Shown piece after piece: positions 54,761 through 63,406 of a stretch of DNA of 64,000 nt. The stretch spans positions 62,001-126,000 of the forward strand of contig NZ_JAQTHX010000002.1 in assembly GCF_029433335.1 (NCBI RefSeq). Reading direction: 5' to 3'. Source of the stretch: Bifidobacterium sp. ESL0745. GTDB taxonomy: Bacteria; Actinomycetota; Actinomycetes; Actinomycetales; Bifidobacteriaceae. The notes under the pieces are model-generated. The model saw nothing but the letters and a program-made list of their open reading frames with translations. It did no database searches and was not told where the DNA came from. The stretch's first letter is position 1. The number at the start of each line of letters is the position of its first letter. The position numbers and the translations under genes were made by a program.

Positions 54761-55744
54761 TCACGATTCAAGCAGCCGAGATCCACTATCCGCAAGCGGT
54801 ATACCCGCAGCCAGAAGCTTATGCACCAAGACCGCTTGCCCGAGCACCTCGCGATAGTTCGTGCGGATCAAATCCGTAACACCGGCCCGGCGCAAGGCCG
54901 ATTCGCGCAGCCGTTCCTCATACACAACCTGTTCGGTGCTCTGCATCCGCGTCATAGCGGGATTAATGTACTTCTCGTTGCCATCGAATTCAAGAACGAT
55001 CACGCGCCCATCAGCAAATCGCCATGTAAAATCCGCCCTATATTCATTCTGCCGATTCGCCGGATCGATGAAAACCCGCTGCAATTGCGGAATCGCAAAT
55101 CCATGCTCAATGATCACGGCCCTGCAAAGCGACTCACCGCCGTTCTCGCTGGCAGCATTGGCGTAATACATAAGCCTGAGCACCGGTCCGATATCGGCAC
55201 GCACCGTGTCGCAAACCTTCAGCACGGAATCCTCGCTGATCGAATACTTGCGAAAAGCCGCGTCAAACATGGGCAAAACATCACGGAACGAATATCGCAG
55301 GGCACAATCGACCAACGTCCTCGCGACGCTGGTCACTTTCACACCCTGCACGGCACGCGTTTCCAAGCGGGCGACGAATATTCGCCGCAGATGTGAATCG
55401 CCCGTGATGTCAACAGATCCTGAAGTTGCAATCCAAACCAGTCCGTCGCGATGCAGGTTCCATGGATGGTCGAGCCCCAAAACCGCCGCCGCGCTCACGC
55501 CGGCGAAAGTCCAAGTGGGCTGGACACGCGCCAAAGCCCTAATCACATACAGCGATTGCTGCTCGGGATTGAGCGCGCGCCAACACTCGGCTCGCGCGTA
55601 GATACGGTGATACGGACTCACCAACTCGCCAGAAACTTGACGCCGACGCATGGCATCGCGCTGGGCACGGCCGGTCGGGACTGCGCAACATTCCGCGGCT
55701 TCAGCCTGGGCAATCACCCTGATGACATCTCGATAAGTTCCCAT
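54761..55744 (-). CDS. AbiEi/DUF559-like protein (HTH plus nuclease-like domain)
   Basis: 327 residues from the ATG at 55744; the frame is open further up but passes through repeat DNA. The N-terminal half matches the AbiEi-antitoxin-like winged-helix plus linker seen in many actinobacterial proteins (MGTYRDVIRVIAQAEAA, SPYHRIYAR, PTWTFAGVSAAAVLGL). The C-terminal half has a DUF559/Vsr-like nuclease core: FTWRFADGRVIVLEFDGNEKY (Asp and Glu-x-Asp, about 243-263). In Actinobacteria such proteins are common, mostly uncharacterised, and related to type IV antitoxins or restriction-like proteins. No partner toxin (AbiEii nucleotidyltransferase) is beside it. Flanked on both sides by the palindromic repeats. 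Ribosome site weak (GGATGG). Confidence 0.7.
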   Translation of the reverse strand: MGTYRDVIRVIAQAEAAECCAVPTGRAQRDAMRRRQVSGELVSPYHRIYARAECWRALNPEQQSLYVIRALARVQPTWTFAGVSAAAVLGLDHPWNLHRDGLVWIATSGSVDITGDSHLRRIFVARLETRAVQGVKVTSVARTLVDCALRYSFRDVLPMFDAAFRKYSISEDSVLKVCDTVRADIGPVLRLMYYANAASENGGESLCRAVIIEHGFAIPQLQRVFIDPANRQNEYRADFTWRFADGRVIVLEFDGNEKYINPAMTRMQSTEQVVYEERLRESALRRAGVTDLIRTNYREVLGQAVLVHKLLAAGIPLADSGSRLLES

Positions 55745-55889
55745 CCATCCAGTCAAAACCGCTTTTCGCCGAAAGTCCAGCCAAAACGGGTTATGTGGTC
55801 GAACGTCCGGGGTCTCGGCGTGTTGTGGACAAATCGGGTTTGTTGCTGTTCTAGCACCAACAGCCAGACCATCTTTCCCGACCCGTGCA

Positions 55890-56062
55890 AATGCAACTTT
55901 CCCCGCACTAGCAGCAGGATTCGTCTCACCAAACCCGCTAAAATGCAACTTTCCCCGCACTCCACACACATTTATGCAGGAAAAGTCGCAAATAGAAACG
56001 CTAAATGGGTTGTTTCCCGCACATATACCCCACTTAGTGCGGGAAAAGTTGCATTTACGGTA
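55890..56062. repeat. Palindromic repeat family, right cluster
   Basis: Copies of AAATGCAACTTTCCCCGCAC at about 55890 and 55940, and an inverted GTGCGGGAAAAGTTGCATTT at 56037-56062, with core ATATACCCCACTTAGTGC. It forms hairpins and matches the cluster at 54229-54385. Confidence 0.7.
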
Positions 56063-56167
56063 AAGCAAGCAGGATCTACCGTCGCAAAATGCACCATAAA
56101 AATGCACCATAATCACATATAGGCTGAACACTTAATAAGGCCGCTTCGCTTTACGAAAAGAGGCACG

Positions 56168-56454
56168 CTAATTCAGCCAGCTATTCCCAAAATGCCCTGT
56201 CGCCGATTCCTCATGCGTGCAAATTCTTCGAGCATATACGATATTTTTCGGGTTTAAAGGGCTATACACCAGCACATCATCGCGCAGATAAAATTCCATA
56301 CAACCGGTATATACACCGCCGGGATTGTTCAGCGGATGAAGATGATAAGCCTTCAAGCACGCAACCTTGCACCGCCAATTCGTCGACCAGCAAAGGCATA
56401 CGCTCCCGCCGCCAAATCCGCATCAAATTCCGTTGAAAACTTTAAATCAAACAT
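56168..56454 (-). pseudogene. Frameshifted YafQ/RelE-family toxin remnant
   Basis: An ATG at 56454 opens MFDLKFSTEFDADLAAG, like the N-terminus of YafQ/RelE toxins (beta-strand then helix). After the first quarter the frame is lost. In another frame LKAYHLHPLNNPGGVYTGCM, EFYLRDDVLVY and ARRICTHEES follow, matching the toxin core HxLxGxxxGxxExHLxxDxLLxY...RxGTH up to the stop at 56168. So a type II toxin with at least one indel; the terminal Phe of the catalytic set is gone. No DinJ/RelB-type antitoxin is recognisable in the 290 bases upstream. Assignment is by eye from a short match. Confidence 0.5.
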
Positions 56455-56744
56455 GGGCCGCACCGTCCCATGTGGGCGCGCGCCTCTTCCTCGGCATGGC
56501 ACACAGTCCCAGGACCAACGATACGCCGTCATCTACAAGCACCCCGACGATGCACCCGCTGTTCAGCGACCAAATCGTAACCGCTTTCACTGCTTTTCAC
56601 CGCAGCCGCAGTGCATTTCTCGGCACCACAGGTACCCCGATTATCAATGTCACCATAACAGCTTTCTAGCTCCGGCAACGATTTATCTCATTTCATACAC
56701 AGCTTGCATTTCACGAAAGCGAAGCGCAAGAAATCCTCCCCGCC

Positions 56745-58190
56745 CTACTCCTCCTCGGCGACCATGTCTTCGACGGATTCGCCATAGAAGTCGATGATGC
56801 GCTCGATGTAAGGACCGAGGATGGCGTTGGGCATGCTGAAGATCTCGTGGACCGCGGGCTCGACGCGCTCCAGAACCACGTCGCCGCTTTCGACGCGGAC
56901 GCGTTCGACGAAACGGTTCTGAGCGGCGTTGTGCACCCAGGTGTCGCGCCCGGCCTGGAAAAGCAGGATCGGCGTCTCAATGCGGGAGCAGGCCTCGCGT
57001 GAGAGAATCGCGTGTGACATTTTGAGCGCCTGGTGGACCCAGCCGAGGGTGGCCGCGTTGGTCTGGTAATGCCGATCGTTCTTGCGCTGTTCGAAATACC
57101 ATTGCACGCGCGATTGCTCCGCACCCTCGTAACCCTTGAGCTTCACGGTCGGCGAGAAATCGGTCTGACCGGGGGCGCGGCGACGTGAAAGTCCGATGGC
57201 GCTGGCGATTGAGGAAGCGGGGCCTGCGATGAAATTGGGCATACCCGTCACCGGCTCGATCATCGGCGAGGAAAGCACGGCGCGATCGAAGAGCATCGGG
57301 AAACTTTCGAGCGCCGCCGCCGCAATGCCGCCGCCCATCGAGTGCGAATACAGATGCATCGGCTGGTCGCCCGCATACTGCCGCCCGACGGTCTGCGAGA
57401 ACTTGGCCAGATCCGCGACATAGCGCCGCCAATCGTCGATCCAGACCAGCGATGGGTTCGAAACGTCGCGTACCGAATAGCCATGGCCGCGGTGCTCCAA
57501 AATACAGACGGAATAGCCCGCAAGCAGGAAATACCACGTCATCTCGGCGTGCTTGGCGGCGAATTCCGAGAAGCCAAACGAAAAGACGATCGACCCGCGG
57601 AACTTGGCGCTGGCACCCGGAACATTCAAAACGTCGAACTTATGTGCGTCGAAACAAACGTAATGCAACTTGCCAGGCGTCGGCGGCGCTGCGAGCGACG
57701 GAAGCCCAAAAAGCTTGCTATGAAGAATCCATTGTTCTTCCTCCTCATCCGGCCCGGTGTCGATGCCGGCCCCGCTGACTCCAATCCCGGCGTCGCCCAT
57801 CCCAACGTGGGTGGCGCTGCTCCCGGCAGCCACGGAATCTGCGCCGGAATCAGGCGGCCGCTGAGACACATCGCCTGGCACTGCACCACCGGGAATATCA
57901 GGAATATCGGCAGAAACAGCGTTACCTACTTGGGAATCAGGATTATCACCATCACTGCTATTCACAACGTCACCGTTTGACGACGCAACAATTGCGCTGT
58001 CGTTCGCACCGGAATTCCCGACATCGCTTGCGACACCATTCGACACGCCACTTTGCGCTGAAACCGTAGTGGTGTCCGGTACGCCGGCAGGCGACATCCA
58101 GCCTTCCTCACGGCATTTCGCAAGCGCCGGCAGCACAGTGTCGCGCATCACATCGGCGTAATGGTTCTCGTCAATCAACGGCATATGCAT
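56745..58190 (-). CDS. Alpha/beta hydrolase (monoacylglycerol lipase / serine aminopeptidase S33 type) with insert
   Basis: 481 residues against about 300-350 usual. The hydrolase core starts after about 165: VFSFGFSEFAAKHAEMTWYF, GHGYSVRD, LYSHSMGGGIAA (nucleophile Ser, about 276), LLFQAGRDTWVHNAAQ (Asp) and AVHEIF (His). This set fits the Hydrolase_4/S33 lipase group. Residues about 38-150 are a Ser/Asn/Asp/Gly/Val-rich low-complexity insert with no fold, followed by EEEEQWILHSKLFGLP. No signal peptide. Probably an intracellular lysophospholipase/MAG lipase. Ends 44 bases before the S9 peptidase gene's 3' side, same strand, so the two may be one transcript (S9 gene first). Confidence 0.88.
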   Translation of the reverse strand: MHMPLIDENHYADVMRDTVLPALAKCREEGWMSPAGVPDTTTVSAQSGVSNGVASDVGNSGANDSAIVASSNGDVVNSSDGDNPDSQVGNAVSADIPDIPGGAVPGDVSQRPPDSGADSVAAGSSATHVGMGDAGIGVSGAGIDTGPDEEEEQWILHSKLFGLPSLAAPPTPGKLHYVCFDAHKFDVLNVPGASAKFRGSIVFSFGFSEFAAKHAEMTWYFLLAGYSVCILEHRGHGYSVRDVSNPSLVWIDDWRRYVADLAKFSQTVGRQYAGDQPMHLYSHSMGGGIAAAALESFPMLFDRAVLSSPMIEPVTGMPNFIAGPASSIASAIGLSRRRAPGQTDFSPTVKLKGYEGAEQSRVQWYFEQRKNDRHYQTNAATLGWVHQALKMSHAILSREACSRIETPILLFQAGRDTWVHNAAQNRFVERVRVESGDVVLERVEPAVHEIFSMPNAILGPYIERIIDFYGESVEDMVAEEE

Positions 58191-58233
58191 ACCGTCAGTT
58201 TATCCGCACCCGCTGGCACGTTCGGCGATAATT

Positions 58234-61200
58234 TCAATTCCCTATCCCCAGCGCATCATAAAGGAAGTCGCGCTGGAGGATGAGCAGATTTTCGGCGACC
58301 TTCGGATCGTTGGTCATGTGGGTGATGCCGGTGAGCGGCAGGTAGGTGTGCGGGCGGCCGGCCTCCATCAGGGCTTGTGAAAGCCGCAAGGAGTTCGCGA
58401 TCGTTACGTTGTCGTCCGCGAATCCGTGGATCAGCATCAGCGGGCGCGTAAGCTTCGGGGCGTCGGCAACGATGGAATTGCGCTCGTAGACCGCCGGATC
58501 GAGGCCGAGGTAACGTTCGGTGTAATGCGTATCGTAAAGCGTCCATTCCGTCGGCGGCGCACCGGCGCAAGCCGCGTGGATGACGTCGGGGGCGTCGAGA
58601 ACCGCGAGCGCCGAAAGGAACCCGCCATACGACCAGCCGATCATCGCGACGTGATCGATGTCGGCGTCGGGCGCGACGTTTGGCAGGGCTCGTACCGCTT
58701 CGACCTGGTCGGCCAGCGTCACGTCCTTCATATTCTCGAAAATCTCGCGATCCCACTTCGGCCCACGGCCGGTGGTGCCGCGCCCGTCTGCGGTGACCAC
58801 GATGAAGCCCTGATCCGCCCACCACTGCGACTCGCTGTAACCGGCCTGCGAGAAGGTGACCTGCTGGAAACCGGGCCCGCCGTAAGGCTTCAGCAGCACC
58901 GGCAGCTTGGCCACGCCGGCGAACTTGCTGGAAGCGCTCGGCCGCGTAATCGCAGTGAACAGGCGGTGCTCACCCAGCCGCACGAACTCGGTATTCGGGG
59001 TAAAACCAGGAGCCTCGGCATGACTGGCGATAGACGCCTCGATTGCGTAACCAGAGTCATTCGTCAGCATACTGTCGGCATATCTATTGCTGGAATCATT
59101 GGGATTGACAGCATTGTTCCCATTGACCTGATTTTCTCTATCCGCACATTGCTCATCGTTATTTTCGCTACAATTATCGGCGGTCCCGTCTTCACTTTCA
59201 CCACGATCACCGATACCACGACCGGCTTCATCAATCCCAGTGCCAGCCGAAGAACCGCCATCAGCCGCCAACGCATGCACCATCATCGAACCCGAATGAG
59301 CCATATCGTGGCCGGATACGACGATGCCATTGCCTGCACGGCTTGCACTCCACACACCCGGAACCGCGGTGACCGGCGTAATATTCCCATCGAAATCGAT
59401 GGCGACCACGTCATAACTGCGGGCATCATGCAACGCCTCATCACCCCGCCAAGCCAGAGGAACGGCCGGAAGCGAACCACGTTCCGAAGCGATTTCCATA
59501 GCTTCACGGCCAATGCCGGAATTAATGCCACTAGAAGCGCATGCTGATTCGGACGTGGCAGCAACCGCGGATTCAGCGACGCCAACCCCCATCTTCGCAG
59601 CCCTTGACACAGCCGACAAACCAGAGACATCCCCATTCACAGGCTTCACGGCCTCATGCGGCGTACGCTGCACCACTACAAGCACGTTCTCATCGCTGAT
59701 GTCAAGAACCGTTCGCACCTGCCAGTCGACCGGCGTAAACGGTTTCCCATCGACCGCGAGACGGTTCGTATCGGTGTCCATATCGTTTAAAGCGCAGACT
59801 AGACGCCCGTCCGGTGTGAAGTCCGGGGTGCCAGGAACAAGGTCAATCCATTGATCGTTGGCATGCTCTTCCAGAACGCGGGTCCGGCCGTCAGACCGGA
59901 CTTCCAGCACCTGATCGCGCGTCTGCCGACGGTTCTGCACCAACACCAGCGGCTCGTGGCTGGCCTCCCAGCTCACTGCCGCCACGTATTCGTAAGCCTC
60001 ACGGTCCCATGACACGTTCTGCACATCACAACCGATGTAATGCGTTGCGCCAGTCCCTTCGCCGCTTTCGGCTTGTTCACCGACGCCTTGGTCGTCATAA
60101 CCATTCCCGTTATTCACACCATTGTCGTAGACATCGTTATACCTGTCATTGCCATCTGCAATCCCGTCGTCCGCAGCGTCATTTGGTTTCCCAAACTCAA
60201 GATGCGCCAGCATCAGCCGCACGATGGCGTTCTTGGTGAGCGCACGCGCGTAACGCCGTCCGGCCGCGGGTTTGTCCGGATGCGCCGGATCGCTGATATA
60301 CCACATCGGTTCGGGCGAACTATCATACATTTCGAAGAGCAGACCGCGTGAATCGGGAGCCCACCAGAAGCCGTCATAGCGGTCCATCTCCTCGCCTGCC
60401 ACAAACTCAGCCAGTCCGATTTTGAGCGTCCCGCTCGTGTCGTTGCCCACGCTCCACACCGTACTGAATCTGTCGCCGGAAACGTTGGTATCATTGACGC
60501 CTCCAGCTCCGTAAGCTTCCTGCGCTTCAGCCGCGCAGGTGTGCGGATGCGGCCCATGGCTGCGCAAATGCCGCGCTGCAACACCACCATTATTTCGGTC
60601 GCTCGCCGAATTCCCACTGACGGCTCGCGTGACGTCGCTGTCAGCACCATTTCCAGCGTCCGAGCCGGCTTCGTTCACATCCGGGTCTAAAGTCGCTGCA
60701 ACAAATTCAGCACCGTCATCCCATTCGGCAATATCCACCATTACCAGCCGCGTACCGGTCGTATAGGCAATATGCCTTCCATCCGGAGAAATCCGCGGAT
60801 TCAGCACAGGTAGCCATTTGCTGCTGGACGATGAGTCGTTGACACCAGAAGATTCACGCCCATTCTTATAAAACCCACCTTTACCGCCAGCATCAGCATC
60901 GTCAGTACAGATAACCGAGCCGGCGGAATGCGCACCATCCAATCGATCTGATGAAACTTTGTCATCATCATTTTCTCGGTCGCCAATCATGATCTGTCGT
61001 GTGTGAGCGCCATCGCCATCTTCGTCGATTTCGCTGATAAATAACTGGCCATTGATGGTAAAAGCCACGCGTTTTCCCGCACTGTCAACGGAATACGAAA
61101 CGACGCCCTGCCCTCCTTCGCGGGCACGCTCGCGCCGCGCTTTTTCCTCAGCCGGCACGTCCTCATTATCAGCGTCAGCGAGCAGTTCACGCGGGTCGGC

Positions 61201-61434
61201 CAAAAGCACCTCACGATGCGACCCGTCACTGTCAATCACACTCATCCAAAGCGACGTGACCAGATCCTCCGGTCCGTCCGAACGCAGAAACAGCACCCGT
61301 GACCCATCGCCGATCGCATTCGCCGCCCGCGGGGCCCCGCCTGTAAACCGCAACGTCCGCGCCTTGCGCCCCGGAAACTCCGCAATCGCCTGCGCTTGCG
61401 AATCATCAATATTTTCAGTCTTATTCAAAGTCAT
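58234..61434 (-). CDS. S9-family prolyl-type oligopeptidase (dipeptidyl/acylaminoacyl peptidase) with inserts
   Basis: 1066 residues against about 650-750 for the family. Residues about 20-750 form the beta-propeller half, interrupted by Asn/Asp/Gly/Ser-rich inserts (about 260-300, 420-460, 620-660, 750-830). The C-terminal hydrolase: KPYGGPGFQQVTF (about 857), nucleophile in GWSYGGFLSAL (Ser about 954), Asp in HGFADDNVTI (about 1017) and His in GITHMTND (about 1048). It removes dipeptides or acyl-aminoacids from small peptides; cytosolic, no signal. The mRNA is probably leaderless: TATAAT (minus strand 61447-61442) lies 7 bases before the ATG and no Shine-Dalgarno exists. The promoter sits in a 26-bp inverted repeat. 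Confidence 0.9.
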   Translation of the reverse strand: MTLNKTENIDDSQAQAIAEFPGRKARTLRFTGGAPRAANAIGDGSRVLFLRSDGPEDLVTSLWMSVIDSDGSHREVLLADPRELLADADNEDVPAEEKARRERAREGGQGVVSYSVDSAGKRVAFTINGQLFISEIDEDGDGAHTRQIMIGDRENDDDKVSSDRLDGAHSAGSVICTDDADAGGKGGFYKNGRESSGVNDSSSSSKWLPVLNPRISPDGRHIAYTTGTRLVMVDIAEWDDGAEFVAATLDPDVNEAGSDAGNGADSDVTRAVSGNSASDRNNGGVAARHLRSHGPHPHTCAAEAQEAYGAGGVNDTNVSGDRFSTVWSVGNDTSGTLKIGLAEFVAGEEMDRYDGFWWAPDSRGLLFEMYDSSPEPMWYISDPAHPDKPAAGRRYARALTKNAIVRLMLAHLEFGKPNDAADDGIADGNDRYNDVYDNGVNNGNGYDDQGVGEQAESGEGTGATHYIGCDVQNVSWDREAYEYVAAVSWEASHEPLVLVQNRRQTRDQVLEVRSDGRTRVLEEHANDQWIDLVPGTPDFTPDGRLVCALNDMDTDTNRLAVDGKPFTPVDWQVRTVLDISDENVLVVVQRTPHEAVKPVNGDVSGLSAVSRAAKMGVGVAESAVAATSESACASSGINSGIGREAMEIASERGSLPAVPLAWRGDEALHDARSYDVVAIDFDGNITPVTAVPGVWSASRAGNGIVVSGHDMAHSGSMMVHALAADGGSSAGTGIDEAGRGIGDRGESEDGTADNCSENNDEQCADRENQVNGNNAVNPNDSSNRYADSMLTNDSGYAIEASIASHAEAPGFTPNTEFVRLGEHRLFTAITRPSASSKFAGVAKLPVLLKPYGGPGFQQVTFSQAGYSESQWWADQGFIVVTADGRGTTGRGPKWDREIFENMKDVTLADQVEAVRALPNVAPDADIDHVAMIGWSYGGFLSALAVLDAPDVIHAACAGAPPTEWTLYDTHYTERYLGLDPAVYERNSIVADAPKLTRPLMLIHGFADDNVTIANSLRLSQALMEAGRPHTYLPLTGITHMTNDPKVAENLLILQRDFLYDALGIGN

Positions 61435-61534
61435 ATTTTTGATTATAGGGAAACCACGCTCATACTAACCCATGGTTACCAAAAGAAACCATGGAAATAC
61501 GTACAGTATTGGTAACCATGGGTTAGTGTGAGCG
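61435..61534 (-). promoter_or_regulatory. Leaderless promoter of the S9 gene embedded in a 26-bp inverted repeat
   Basis: TATAAT on the minus strand at 61447-61442 is 7 bases before the ATG (61434). The arms at 61457-61482 and 61509-61534 are complements at 25 of 26 positions (core ACTAACCCATGGTTACCAA), separated by 26 bases that hold another CCATGG. The near arm covers the presumed -35 zone. Confidence 0.7.
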
Positions 61535-61660
61535 AGCCTTCCAATGCCACCATCAAAACATGCACATTGCAGCTCTCTAGATATGCGATTGAGCTCACTT
61601 TTATCAACTTCGCGTATTTCGCATTCGCGTTTACATATATTTATCGGCCGATTCGTTACC

Positions 61661-61940
61661 CTAATTCCGCGTATAGTCGGTTCAGCTTTCCTGAACGCGT
61701 TACCACGCTTGAAGAGTGCGCTTGACCCCGCGTATGGGCGGCTCGTCCGACACCTTTCAATTCCACGTATGAGCAGATCCCGTCAGATCCCCTTGATCCC
61801 TGCGTATGAGTGGCCCGTCAGATACCCCCGATTCCCAGGTATGCCCGGTCTGTCCGATACCCTTGACTTCCGTGTACGAATGGCCCATCCATTACCCTTG
61901 ACTTCCGTGTATAATTAACGCTGTTGGTACCCTTGATTCC
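61661..61940. repeat. Degenerate 35-bp tandem repeat, about eight copies
   Basis: Units starting near 61661, 61721, 61756, 61792, 61827, 61862, 61897 and 61932 share CTTGATTCCGCGTATGAGTGGCCCGTC-like sequence broken here as CTTGAttCC, (G)CGTAT and GTCCGATACC; spacing is 35-36 from the second copy on. Located between S9 and fhaA genes. Confidence 0.8.
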
Positions 61941-62110
61941 TTAAAACCAGTAATTACACCGGACGGAACCTGTCAGAAGCCTTGGTTTGACGAGGAATGG
62001 GATTCTTGCATTTTTAGACGCCCACAATGAAGAAATTGCACGGATTAGGGTAAAAATTGTAACTGGTTTGAGGCCTCGCGTAGGATAGTGCCTGATAGAA
62101 AGGGGCTAGG

Positions 62111-62812
62111 ATGAGCGTTTTTGACCGTTTTGAGAAAAGCGTCGAAGGAGCCGTCAACGGTGTCTTCTCGAAGATCGGCCCGAAGGACCTTCAGCCGGTT
62201 GACCTCTCCAGCGCACTCGAACGTGAGATCGACAACGAGGCCATGCCAGTCGGGCGCGACCGTACCGTTGCCCCGAACGAATACCGCTTCAAGCTGAGCA
62301 CGCCTGATTTCGACCGTATTGAGCAGTGGGGCAGCGAGACGCTGGCCAATGAGCTCGCCGACAATCTTACGCAATACGCCAAAAGCCAGCATTATGCGTT
62401 CGTCGGTCCCGTAGTCGTCATCTTCGAGGAAGACCTTGATTTCAGCAAGGGTAATTTCAAGCTCACCAGCGAATCCGTGCAAGGTAATGCCGTTCCGGTG
62501 ACCACCGAAAATCAGACGCAGGGCAGTCCAATGCTCGAAATCAACGGCAACCAATACCTTTTGACCAAAGAGAAAACCATTGTCGGCCGCGGCTCCGGCT
62601 GCGATATCGTCATCGACGATCCGGGAATCTCGCGCAATCATCTCGAAATCGACATCACCCCGAACGGCACCATCGCCCGCGATTTGGGCTCCACCAACGG
62701 AACGTACGTAGAAGGGCACCAAGTGCCGGCAGCGACCCTTCTCGACGGCAACACCATCACCATCGGCCGCACCCGCATCCTCTACTGGGCTTCATCGCAG
62801 GATCAGGAATAA
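62111..62812 (+). CDS. fhaA: FhaA-like protein (DUF3662 plus FHA domain)
   Basis: 233 residues, AAAGGGGCTAGG before the ATG. Residues 1-115 are the DUF3662 domain (MSVFDRFEKSVEGAVNGVFS and LQPVDLSSALEREIDNEA). After a short Thr/Gln linker comes the FHA domain (about 145-228) with GRGSGCDIVIDDPGISRNHLEI (phosphothreonine-binding Arg, Ser-Arg-Asn-His) and LGSTNGTYV. Actinobacterial FhaA links Ser/Thr kinases (PknB) to peptidoglycan synthesis. First gene of fhaA-fhaB-PP2C; the long linker of mycobacterial FhaA is absent. A 35-bp tandem array lies just upstream. Confidence 0.95.
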   Translation: MSVFDRFEKSVEGAVNGVFSKIGPKDLQPVDLSSALEREIDNEAMPVGRDRTVAPNEYRFKLSTPDFDRIEQWGSETLANELADNLTQYAKSQHYAFVGPVVVIFEEDLDFSKGNFKLTSESVQGNAVPVTTENQTQGSPMLEINGNQYLLTKEKTIVGRGSGCDIVIDDPGISRNHLEIDITPNGTIARDLGSTNGTYVEGHQVPAATLLDGNTITIGRTRILYWASSQDQE

Positions 62813-62837
62813 CGGCCAGACGCCAGGTACATCCTTT

Positions 62838-63401
62838 ATGATAACCGAACTTACCTTTGCGATTCTCAAGTATGGCTTCCTCGCCCTGCTTTGGGTTTTC
62901 GTATGGCTAGCCGTCCGTTCGCTGAAACGAGACGTCGATACGCTGAGCCCGCACAAATCGTGGTCGCACCGCAAAAGCGCCCGCCGCGCACGCAAGGCAG
63001 CGGAGTCGAACCCAATGCCGGCCAGGGCGAACGCGCCCGTCGCCACATCATACCGCGGCAATCCCGGCATGCAGATGGGCAGTGCCGGCGGCGCGGCAGC
63101 CAACGCCAAGCCGACTCTTTTGACCATCATCGACGGGCCACTCGCCGGCTCCTCCGTACCCTTAAGCAACGGCACCATCACCCTCGGCCGTTCCAGCTCC
63201 AATACCGTCGTGCTCGACGATGAATTCGTCTCTTCGCAGCATGCGCGCGTCTACGCCGATCCCGCCTCCGGTTCGTGGGCCATCGAAGACCTCGGCAGCA
63301 CCAACGGCACCATCGTCAACCACCGTCGCATCACCTCGCCGGTGGTTCTGCCCGCACGCGTCCCCGTGCGCATCGGCGCCACGACGTTTGAATTGAGGTG
63401 A
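62838..63401 (+). CDS. fhaB: FhaB/FipA-like protein (membrane helix plus FHA domain)
   Basis: 187 residues. One N-terminal membrane helix (about 6-28, ILKYGFLALLWVFVWLAV), a basic Arg/Lys/Ala linker (about 30-90), then the FHA domain (about 95-185): GRSSSNTVVLDDEFVSSQHARV (Arg, Ser-Gln-His) and LGSTNGTIVNHRRI. It binds phosphorylated partners of the divisome (FtsZ/FtsQ in mycobacteria). It starts 25 bases after fhaA and ends 5 bases before the PP2C start, so one operon. Confidence 0.94.
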   Translation: MITELTFAILKYGFLALLWVFVWLAVRSLKRDVDTLSPHKSWSHRKSARRARKAAESNPMPARANAPVATSYRGNPGMQMGSAGGAAANAKPTLLTIIDGPLAGSSVPLSNGTITLGRSSSNTVVLDDEFVSSQHARVYADPASGSWAIEDLGSTNGTIVNHRRITSPVVLPARVPVRIGATTFELR

Positions 63402-63406
63402 CGCAC

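Noticed and set aside
55745..56131. Extended N-terminus of the AbiEi-like protein up to 56131
   Set aside because: It translates the palindromic repeats; the family-like sequence starts at the ATG at 55744.
58426..59547. 373-codon open frame antisense to the S9 peptidase
   Set aside because: Shadow frame over the catalytic domain; no start signal or recognisable domain.
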